This document shows, in pieces, positions 1 to 5,323 of a DNA stretch of 6,989 bases; positions within the stretch are counted from its first letter, which is position 1; each line of letters opens with the position of its first letter. The notes under the pieces are model-generated. The model worked only from the letters and a program-made list of their open reading frames with translations, did no database searches and was not told the DNA's origin. Origin of the DNA: Bacteroidales bacterium (GTDB lineage: Bacteria; Bacteroidota; Bacteroidia; Bacteroidales; JAGOPY01); contig DAOWEV010000067.1 in NCBI GenBank assembly GCA_030638325.1, positions 1 to 6,989 on the forward strand, given 5' to 3'. The translations under genes and the position numbers were made by a program.

Positions 1-45
1 AAGTTTGCCAATAAGCCTAACTTACATCCTGAAAGTTTTAAATAA
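1..45 (+). CDS. possible 3' tail of a gene entering from the left
   Basis: Reading from base 1 in frame 1 gives 14 residues ending K-P-N-L-H-P-E-S-F-K followed by TAA. A second frame is also open to a stop at 47-49, so the frame is not certain. No family can be recognised from so short a piece. It is listed only because a gene end at the window edge is plausible: the AT-rich, repeat-bearing spacer begins directly after it. It could equally be noncoding. Confidence 0.25.
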   Translation, partial: KFANKPNLHPESFK

Positions 46-74
46 GTAAGTATTTGCGCCATTTTAAATTTTTT

Positions 75-114
75 CTTTGGATACTTTGTGAATTCCTTTG
101 AGGCCTTTGTGGTT
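75..114. repeat. CTTTG-rich degenerate repeat
   Basis: The core CTTTG starts at 75, 84, 96 and 105, with spacings of 9, 12 and 9 bases. The reverse complement reads as AACCACAAAGG followed by further CAAAG blocks. From general experience, similar CACAAAGG-type blocks recur between genes in Bacteroidota assemblies. No coding function is apparent. Confidence 0.5.
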
Positions 115-175
115 AAATATAATCTCAACCCTTGATTCGCATTATCTACTATTTACCAATCGCTCCTTACATCCT

Positions 176-259
176 CGGACTTCCGACTTCGGACTTCTGT
201 CTTCGGACTTCCGACTTCGGACTTCCGACTTCGGACTTCCGACTTCGGACTTCCAACTT
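176..259. repeat. tandem array, 6 x 14 bp (12 heptamers, CSGACTT)
   Basis: Six head-to-tail 14-bp units CGGACTTCCGACTT start at 176, 190, 204, 218, 232 and 246. Units 1, 3, 4 and 5 are identical, unit 2 has two changes and unit 6 has one. Each unit is itself two heptamers, CGGACTT and CCGACTT, differing at position 2. The array lies in the ispD upstream region, 40 bases before the probable -7 box. It gives a spurious open frame rich in TSDF-type repeats, which is not a gene. Confidence 0.95.
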
Positions 260-268
260 CTGCTCACA

Positions 269-289
269 TCTCAACTCTCAACTCTAAAA
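269..289. repeat. short heptamer array, 3 units (TCTCAAC)
   Basis: TCTCAAC occurs at 269-275 and 276-282, followed by the variant TCTAAAA at 283-289. It sits nine bases after the CSGACTT array and just before the putative ispD promoter. It has the same 7-bp period with a different sequence. Confidence 0.6.
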
Positions 290-298
290 TCTTTTCAC

Positions 299-306
299 TA
301 ACTTTG
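299..306 (+). promoter_or_regulatory. probable -7 promoter box for ispD
   Basis: TAACTTTG matches the Bacteroidota primary-sigma -7 consensus TAnnTTTG exactly. It lies 20 bases before the ispD ATG, which implies a very short 5' leader. No clear TTG (-33) element is visible at the usual spacing, because the repeat arrays occupy that region. Confidence 0.45.
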
Positions 307-326
307 ATCTGTCAATCGCGGATAGT

Positions 327-1022
327 ATGAAACGGATGAACCAATATGCTCTTATTGTTGCTGGTGGAACAGGAAAAAGAATGGGCATGGAAGTGCCTAA
401 GCAATTCGTGCCCGTTGCAGGGAAACCTGTAATCATGCATACCATCCGGGCTTTTTACGAATATTTCCAGGATATTCAAATCATTCTAACCATCAGAAGT
501 CATGATGTTTCTTATTGGAAGAAGCTGTGCCTTCAATATGATTTCAGGATAGAACATACTGTGGTTAAAGGAGGGAAAACACGCTTTCAATCAGTTAAAA
601 ACGGCCTTCTTGCCATTCAGGAAGAAGGCTATATCGCCATTCACGATGCGGTCAGGCCATTGGTTGAAAATAAGCTGATCACCGAATCTTTCAGGCTGGC
701 AATGTTACATGGCGCCGCAGTTCCTGTCATCCCGGTGAACGACACCATCAGGGAAATTACCGGAAACTTCAGCACAATAATAGATCGCAGCCATCTCCAA
801 ATCGTTCAGACTCCCCAGACATTTCATACAAGCCTTATCCGGGAAGCATACAGACAGGAATATCACAGTAGCTTTACCGATGATGCAGCCGTAGCAGAGG
901 CCACCGGCCTGAAAGTACATTATTTCCCCGGACAAATAAACAACATTAAGATTACACGCAGGGAAGACCTTTTGTTTGTGGATGCGTTGTTACGAGTGGG
1001 CGAGGGAGCGGAAGGGCGATAG
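327..1022 (+). CDS. ispD: 2-C-methyl-D-erythritol 4-phosphate cytidylyltransferase
   Basis: This is the cytosolic MEP-pathway enzyme that joins CTP and 2-C-methyl-D-erythritol 4-phosphate to give CDP-methylerythritol for isoprenoid synthesis. At 231 residues it is normal in length. Family motifs are present in order: the nucleotide-binding loop AGGTGKRMG (12-20), PKQF (24-27, K25), GGKTRFQSVKNGL (82-94), IHDAVRP (105-111, D107), PVNDT (136-140, T140), TPQTF (162-166) and NNIKITRREDL (205-215, K208). These correspond to conserved substrate- and metal-binding positions of the family. The start at 327 is supported by the N-terminal motif being in place; M4 is an alternative. No Shine-Dalgarno sequence is seen. 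The last nine residues (R223-R231) and the stop codon are encoded by the octamer array that starts at 993, so the C-terminal tail is repeat-derived. No other MEP gene is adjacent. Confidence 0.96.
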   Translation: MKRMNQYALIVAGGTGKRMGMEVPKQFVPVAGKPVIMHTIRAFYEYFQDIQIILTIRSHDVSYWKKLCLQYDFRIEHTVVKGGKTRFQSVKNGLLAIQEEGYIAIHDAVRPLVENKLITESFRLAMLHGAAVPVIPVNDTIREITGNFSTIIDRSHLQIVQTPQTFHTSLIREAYRQEYHSSFTDDAAVAEATGLKVHYFPGQINNIKITRREDLLFVDALLRVGEGAEGR

Positions 1023-1088
1023 GACGGGGGAGCGAAAGGGCGAGTGGGCGATAGGGCGAAAAGGCGAAAGGGCGAATGGGCGAACGGA
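993..1088. repeat. octamer tandem array, 12 units (CGAnnGGG)
   Basis: Twelve units of 8 bp run without a phase break from 993 to 1088. The consensus is CGAAAGGG, with variants such as CGAGTGGG, CGATAGGG, CGAATGGG, CGAGGGAG and CGGGGGAG. The first units lie inside the ispD reading frame, and the TAG at 1020-1022 is part of the unit at 1017-1024. The array is G-rich on the + strand and almost free of T. It abuts the heptamer array with only a few bases between them. Confidence 0.92.
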
Positions 1089-1093
1089 TGACT

Positions 1094-1258
1094 GTTAACC
1101 AACTGTCAACCGTCAACCGTCAACTGTCAACTGTCAACCGTCAACCGTCAACCGTCAACTGTCAACCGTCAACCGTCAACTGCCAACCGTCAACTGCCAA
1201 CCGTCAACTGTCAACCGTCAACTGTCAACCGTCAACCGTCAACTGTCAACCGCCAACC
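1094..1258. repeat. heptamer tandem array, 22 in-phase units (GTCAACY)
   Basis: From 1105 to 1258 there are exactly 22 heptamers with no phase break: 11 GTCAACC, 8 GTCAACT and 3 GCCAACC. Variation is confined to positions 2 and 7. A decayed unit and a half (GTTAACC + AACT) precedes them at 1094-1104. The triplet GTCAACC-GTCAACC-GTCAACT recurs at 1105, 1140, 1161 and 1224 as a 21-bp higher-order unit. On the minus strand every GTCAACY unit contains TGA, so all three minus frames close within about 21 bp. The minus-strand methyltransferase gene ends in this way at 1246-1248. Confidence 0.96.
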
Positions 1259-1986
1259 GACTTCACGATCATCACGCTCCCTTCCATATCCGCCACCGGG
1301 ATCAGGCTTTCCGGAATGCTTTCAGCAAATTCATCCACTGCCCTCCGGATGCCTTCCCATTTATAATTATAATCGTGAATGACGATAACACCACCGGGAG
1401 ATAACCTGGGGTAAAAGAATTCTAAGCCTGCTTTTGTCGGATTATACAGGTCGGCATCCATATTGACGAAAGAAAAAACCTCATTTCCCAGGTCCCTAAT
1501 TGTATCCGGAAAATACCCCGGGCAAAAAATGATATTGTCATTGCCATTTATGGAATACCGGACCTTTTCGATATTTGTATCCGCAAAATTACCAGAGGTA
1601 TAAGAAGCGGCCTCCCCGGTTTCCTCACGCAGGTCTTTTTCAGGAAACCCCGAGAAAGTATCGAAAAGATAGAATTTACGATCCGGATCCATCAGGTGTA
1701 TGATGGCTGCGCTATCTCCCTTGTAAACGCCCAGTTCGGCAAATGCTCCGGGTATTTTTTCTTTCCTGATCCTTTCGATCTGAAACCACCAGTTGAAGAA
1801 GCGTACCTTGTCGGCATACCTTTTCTCATGTCTTAGCAGCTCCCGGGAGATCAACCCCAGTTTATCACTATGCTGCCATTCCACAGGCTGGTAGTTCTTA
1901 TCGAATATCATCCCCCAGACATAGCGGGCCAGGATGACCAGCACGATTAGGATGATGATGAAGTTGATGATCTGGAAGAGTGGCAT
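1246..1986 (-). CDS. TylF/MycF-like SAM-dependent O-methyltransferase with N-terminal membrane anchor
   Basis: This is a class I SAM-dependent methyltransferase resembling the macrocin O-methyltransferase (TylF/MycF) family, whose characterised members methylate sugar hydroxyls with a divalent metal. The SAM-binding motif is AELGVYKGDSA (83-93), with a following acidic strand LFDTFSGFPE (107-116). Then come GYFPDT (157-162), NMDADLYNPT (175-184, D177 a candidate metal ligand) and SPGGVIVIHDYNY (196-208, D205 a second candidate). Residues 4-20 are a hydrophobic helix followed by Arg, so the protein is probably tethered to the inner membrane with its catalytic domain in the cytosol; the family is usually soluble. 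The substrate is unknown; a glycan or lipid-linked sugar is possible. The final codons (S-V-G-G) and the TGA stop lie in the GTCAACY array. It converges on ispD and is divergent from the S51-like gene. The start was chosen because it includes the anchor. Confidence 0.85.
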   Translation of the reverse strand: MPLFQIINFIIILIVLVILARYVWGMIFDKNYQPVEWQHSDKLGLISRELLRHEKRYADKVRFFNWWFQIERIRKEKIPGAFAELGVYKGDSAAIIHLMDPDRKFYLFDTFSGFPEKDLREETGEAASYTSGNFADTNIEKVRYSINGNDNIIFCPGYFPDTIRDLGNEVFSFVNMDADLYNPTKAGLEFFYPRLSPGGVIVIHDYNYKWEGIRRAVDEFAESIPESLIPVADMEGSVMIVKSVGG

Positions 1987-2094
1987 AGGTATGATTTAAG
2001 AACAAGGGTCAATCAGTGTTGATTTTAGAATTATTGAACACACGAACACATTTCGTTACTGAATCATTAATCGGTATTATTGAGCGCGCGGATA

Positions 2095-2102
2095 CAAAAA
2101 TA
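2095..2102 (-). promoter_or_regulatory. possible -7 box for the methyltransferase gene
   Basis: On the minus strand this reads TATTTTTG, an exact match to TAnnTTTG. It would start transcription about 100 bases before the ATG at 1986. No TTG element at the usual upstream spacing was seen, and the AT-rich setting makes a chance match possible. Confidence 0.3.
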
Positions 2103-2114
2103 AAAGTTTTTCCT

Positions 2115-2122
2115 TACTTTTG
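2115..2122 (+). promoter_or_regulatory. probable -7 box for the S51-like / cyclase operon
   Basis: TACTTTTG matches TAnnTTTG exactly, 45 bases before the ATG at 2168. This is a normal distance for a Bacteroidota leader. A clear -33 TTG is lacking. The box lies only 12 bases from the opposing minus-strand candidate, so the two divergent promoters would compete for overlapping polymerase footprints. Confidence 0.4.
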
Positions 2123-2167
2123 GAAGAATTAGACGAACTGCAAGTTGAAATACTAAAATTATAACCT

Positions 2168-2917
2168 ATGAAAAGAAATATCTTATTAGCCAACATCCAG
2201 GATGATTACAGTTTTGCTCCGGACGTTCAGACTTTTTTACAGGAAGAAATTAATGATATGTTTCTCACTTCACCGAGGAAAGGTGATGTGGTCTTCATCC
2301 CTTTTGCATGTGATGGATTTGATCTGAATACCTATCATCAAAATGTGGATTCATTATTTCCTAATGACCATGTGAATATGGCCAATATGAAGGATATTAT
2401 GGACCACCTCGATAACAACCCGAAAGCAGTGGTGGTTGGGGGAGGCAGCCTGGAAAAGCTCAGGCAGAGCATCTCCAATCATGTGCTTGAAAAAATTCTG
2501 GAGCTTGCTCAGCAAGAGGTTCCCCTTCCCCTGCTTGCCTGGAATTCCGGCGCCGTCTTTTTCTCTCCCTTTTATGTTTTTGAGACCACCGGGAGTGTAA
2601 GCCTTGCCGAAGTGGTGCCGTTTCATATGCAGACAAAGTATATTCCCAGTAATGATGCCAACATCCTGAGTTCACTGACATTCATGAACAACGAAAATAA
2701 CCGGTTCAAAAAGGCCGGGTGCATACCCCCTCCCGGGACTGATGCAAGCGGCGGGATCAGGATCAAAGACTCCAGGGCTGGTATGGCGGGCCCCGGTGGT
2801 ACTGACAGCAAGGGAGGTTCTGTGTCTGCAGGACCAAAGGCGCAAATTTTCGAGTTGCAGGGTGGCAACCTGGACCCGGTTAGCTGGACTGACCCTTCAA
2901 ACCTGCCTTTGCTTTGA
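2168..2917 (+). CDS. peptidase E (S51)-like protein with altered nucleophile motif
   Basis: The 249-residue protein has the layout of the S51 / class I glutamine-amidotransferase-like fold: strand VVFIPFA (41-47), VVVGGG (88-93) followed by an helix as in PepE GGGNTFQLL, and the nucleophile elbow LAWNSGAVFFSP (123-134). PepE enzymes cleave Asp-X dipeptides and read GWSAGANxxxP here. In this protein the Ser position is Asn126 and Ser is displaced to 127, so normal catalysis is doubtful. H153 may match the catalytic His, but the spacing from the elbow is about ten residues shorter than in Salmonella PepE. A Gly/Pro-rich stretch (about 187-224) with two PGTD/GGTD-type repeats precedes the last strand AQIFELQGG. 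No signal peptide is seen, so it is cytosolic. It is probably cotranscribed with the cyclase gene 23 bp downstream. It may be a pseudoenzyme or have different activity. Confidence 0.75.
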   Translation: MKRNILLANIQDDYSFAPDVQTFLQEEINDMFLTSPRKGDVVFIPFACDGFDLNTYHQNVDSLFPNDHVNMANMKDIMDHLDNNPKAVVVGGGSLEKLRQSISNHVLEKILELAQQEVPLPLLAWNSGAVFFSPFYVFETTGSVSLAEVVPFHMQTKYIPSNDANILSSLTFMNNENNRFKKAGCIPPPGTDASGGIRIKDSRAGMAGPGGTDSKGGSVSAGPKAQIFELQGGNLDPVSWTDPSNLPLL

Positions 2918-2940
2918 GATTATATCCGTAGAACTGACTT

Positions 2941-4962
2941 TTGAAAGCCCTTTTTAACATATTTATTTTGACAGGCTTGTTGTTTTTCTCCTATACAGCA
3001 AGCCTGAATGCCCAGTCAGAAAGCCTGTCTGATACCTATTTTAATCTTGCCGACTCATTGATCCGGGAAGGAAAATATAATGAGGCTGCAGAAATGTATG
3101 AATACTGCTTAGAAGCTGAAAGAGATCTACCAGTTCCCGACCTGGAAAGGATTTCGGAATGCCAGACCAACCAAGGAGTATGTTATTTTTACTTACGGGA
3201 ATATGATAAAGCCATTGTCTCTTTTGAGGCTTCCCTCAGGGTTCAGGATGAACTGGGGAACCGGGAAAATATTGCGGACTGTTTCAGCAATATAGGCCTG
3301 GTTTATAAGAAAAGAGGTTATTACAACAAGGCTCTGGATTATTACCGGCAGGCACTGGAAATTGATAAAGAACTTGGAAACGAAGAGAGCATTGCTATTT
3401 CTCTGAACAATATCGGGGTGGTTTATGACCTGTGGGGAAGGTATGGCAAGGCCATCGAGTATTACCAGAAATCACTGAGACTCGAGCAAAAACAAGACAA
3501 CAAAGATGGTATGGCTGTCACCTTGAATAACATTGGTTTGGTTTACAATACCTGGGGGAAATTTGAACAGGCCCTGGGGTACTTTGAAGAGGCGTTGGCC
3601 ATAGACCGTGAACGGGATGATCAAATGGATATTGCCAACCGCTTGAACAATATCGGCCTTGCTAATTTTAATATGTCGGAATATGATACGGCCCTCTATT
3701 ATTATAAGGAGGCGCTGAACATCAACATCCGGCTGGGGCAGAAAGATATGGTAGCCCTCCAGTACAATAACATCGGCATGGTTTACTATGACCGGAAAGA
3801 CTTTGACCAGGCCATCTATTATCTTGAACAGTCAGTCCGCATCTATGAAGAGCTTCAGCTAAAAGCAAATATTTCCAAGGCATACTCCAATATTGCAGAA
3901 ATCCATTTTGCCAGAAAAAATTATGATCTTGCCCTGGCATACCAGCAAAAGAGCCTGCAAATAGCAAAAGAGATAGGCCTCAGAAATCAAATTAAGGAGG
4001 GGTATAAGATGATCTCCGGGGTGTATTTGGCATTGGGAGATCATACCACAGCCTTACGGTATTATCAACAGTTTACAACGCTCAAGGATTCTCTTTTCAG
4101 TGAGGAAATGCACGCACAGATCGCCAATTTCGAGGTGATGTATGAAACCGAAAGAAAAGACAAGGAAATCAGGCTGCTCAGGCAAAATGAACTTATTAAG
4201 GATCTGAAGATCAGGGAAGACCAGATCATGAGGAACTCCCTCATCGGGGGTTTGACACTTTTGTTTTTGCTGATATTACTGATCTGGATCAGCCTCTGGC
4301 AAAAGACCCGTGCCCACCGGATCATCGCAGCGGAAAAAGCCAAATCAGATAAGCTTTTGCTGAATATTTTACCCGATAAGGTCGCCAGTGACCTGAAAGA
4401 AAAAGGACATACCACCCCCCAGAAGTTTGATGAGGTAACGGTGTTCTTCTCCGACATTGTTGGTTTTACAGAGATAGCTGCAAAGCTGGACCCACAGGAT
4501 CTTATCCGGGAACTGAACGAGATTTTCACGGAGTTTGACAATATCATTGAAAGGAACCATTGCGAGCGGATCAAAACGATTGGAGACGGCTACCTCGCCG
4601 TCTGCGGCCTGCCGGAAGCCAATAACATGCATACAAAAAACATCATTAATTCGGCCCTCGAGATCATTCGTTATATAGAGCAACGAAACCGCACCTCTGA
4701 AATCCAGCTACCCGTCAGGATCGGCGCCCATACAGGGAAAGTGGTTGCCGGGGTGGTCGGGGTGAAGAAGTATATTTATGATGTCTTCGGTGATACCATC
4801 AATACGGCATCCCGGATGGAGTCCTCTTCAGAAGCCATGAAAATCAACGTTTCCGAAGCTACCTACCTGCTGGTAAAAGACCAGTTCACCTTCATCGACA
4901 GGGGCGGGATCGAAATCAAGGGGAAAGGAAAGATGAAGATGTATTTTGTGGATAGTCTCTGA
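2941..4962 (+). CDS. TPR-repeat membrane class III nucleotidyl (probably adenylate) cyclase
   Basis: This 673-residue signalling protein has a signal peptide (about 1-24, cleavage near NAQ), TPR repeats (about 31-400), a charged helix (about 400-432), one TM helix (433-453), the linker motif LLLNILPDKVASDLK, and a class III cyclase domain (about 495-673). The TPRs should be periplasmic and the cyclase cytosolic. Catalytic residues are complete: metal ligands D505 (FFSDIVGFT) and D549 (KTIGDGY), and transition-state residues N621 and R625 (NTASRME). The specificity pair K545 and D614 is the adenylate type; guanylate cyclases usually have Glu/Cys. The product is therefore predicted to be cAMP from ATP. 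The start is TTG at 2941: TGA at 2935-2937 closes the frame upstream, no early ATG exists, and only this start keeps the whole signal peptide. It follows the S51-like gene by 23 bp. Confidence 0.9.
   Translation: MKALFNIFILTGLLFFSYTASLNAQSESLSDTYFNLADSLIREGKYNEAAEMYEYCLEAERDLPVPDLERISECQTNQGVCYFYLREYDKAIVSFEASLRVQDELGNRENIADCFSNIGLVYKKRGYYNKALDYYRQALEIDKELGNEESIAISLNNIGVVYDLWGRYGKAIEYYQKSLRLEQKQDNKDGMAVTLNNIGLVYNTWGKFEQALGYFEEALAIDRERDDQMDIANRLNNIGLANFNMSEYDTALYYYKEALNINIRLGQKDMVALQYNNIGMVYYDRKDFDQAIYYLEQSVRIYEELQLKANISKAYSNIAEIHFARKNYDLALAYQQKSLQIAKEIGLRNQIKEGYKMISGVYLALGDHTTALRYYQQFTTLKDSLFSEEMHAQIANFEVMYETERKDKEIRLLRQNELIKDLKIREDQIMRNSLIGGLTLLFLLILLIWISLWQKTRAHRIIAAEKAKSDKLLLNILPDKVASDLKEKGHTTPQKFDEVTVFFSDIVGFTEIAAKLDPQDLIRELNEIFTEFDNIIERNHCERIKTIGDGYLAVCGLPEANNMHTKNIINSALEIIRYIEQRNRTSEIQLPVRIGAHTGKVVAGVVGVKKYIYDVFGDTINTASRMESSSEAMKINVSEATYLLVKDQFTFIDRGGIEIKGKGKMKMYFVDSL
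3181..4140 (+). repeat. eight TPR units phased at exactly 120 bp
   Basis: Within the cyclase gene the N-I-G-x-V-Y-type anchors recur at codons 81, 121, 161, 201, 241, 281, 321 and 361. That is eight 40-residue units with no insertion or deletion. The 40-residue period is longer than the canonical 34-residue TPR and is typical of the TPR_12 / kinesin-light-chain-like variety. An earlier, more diverged unit (about 31-64) is offset by 42 residues. Confidence 0.85.
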
Positions 4963-5056
4963 ATCACTCATTTTCCTGGAAGATTCATGATTTATTAGTA
5001 AAACGAAACTATTTAGGTGTTATACATCATACGAATGTTTATTTTCATGTTAAATT

Positions 5057-5270
5057 CTAAATCCTAATTTCTAAATCCTAAACAATCATAAAATTCAAAT
5101 TTTCAAATGTTTAAAAAGGTGTTGTGGTATTCATCTTTTCAGATTTCACTATTATTGACCCATGCACCAGTAAGCAAATCATCAACAAAGTTCTTTCCTC
5201 AAGGTACACTGTTTTGAGTTTTGTATTTCGGACATTTAAATTTGTTTAGGATTTAGGAATTCGGATTTAG
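5057..5270. repeat. 29-bp inverted repeat enclosing 156 bp (MITE-like or repeat pair)
   Basis: The left arm 5057-5085 and right arm 5242-5270 are reverse complements at 27 of 29 positions. Each arm is built from heptamers of the type TYCTAAA (left arm: TTCTAAA, TCCTAAT, TTCTAAA, TCCTAAA from 5055). The interior has no coding potential. No target-site duplication is visible outside the arms. The pair fills most of the 4963-5323 spacer between the convergent cyclase and CPBP genes, in which I see no other feature and no clear intrinsic terminator for either gene. Confidence 0.75.
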
Positions 5271-5323
5271 TGCTTTATCAGATACTTAACTATTAAAATT
5301 ATCGCTAAATAAGTCCAGTAAAA

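Noticed and set aside
98..301. Open frame of 67 codons
   Set aside because: Its second half is a translation of the CSGACTT array and it lacks any initiation signal; the frame is open only because of the repeat.
1094..1258. CRISPR array
   Set aside because: Units are 7 bp and contiguous with no spacers of unique sequence.
1076..1366. Open frame of 96 codons rich in STVNRQ/STVNCQ
   Set aside because: It is a direct translation of the GTCAACY heptamers continuing antisense into the methyltransferase gene; the composition is that of the repeat alone.
2016..2041. GTGTT / AACAC inverted pair separated by 16 bases upstream of the methyltransferase gene
   Set aside because: Arms of five bases at this distance are expected by chance in AT-rich DNA, and it does not match a Crp-type operator.
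4065..4574. Long antisense open frame opposite the cyclase domain
   Set aside because: The + strand frame has a complete catalytic domain; the antisense product shows no family motif.
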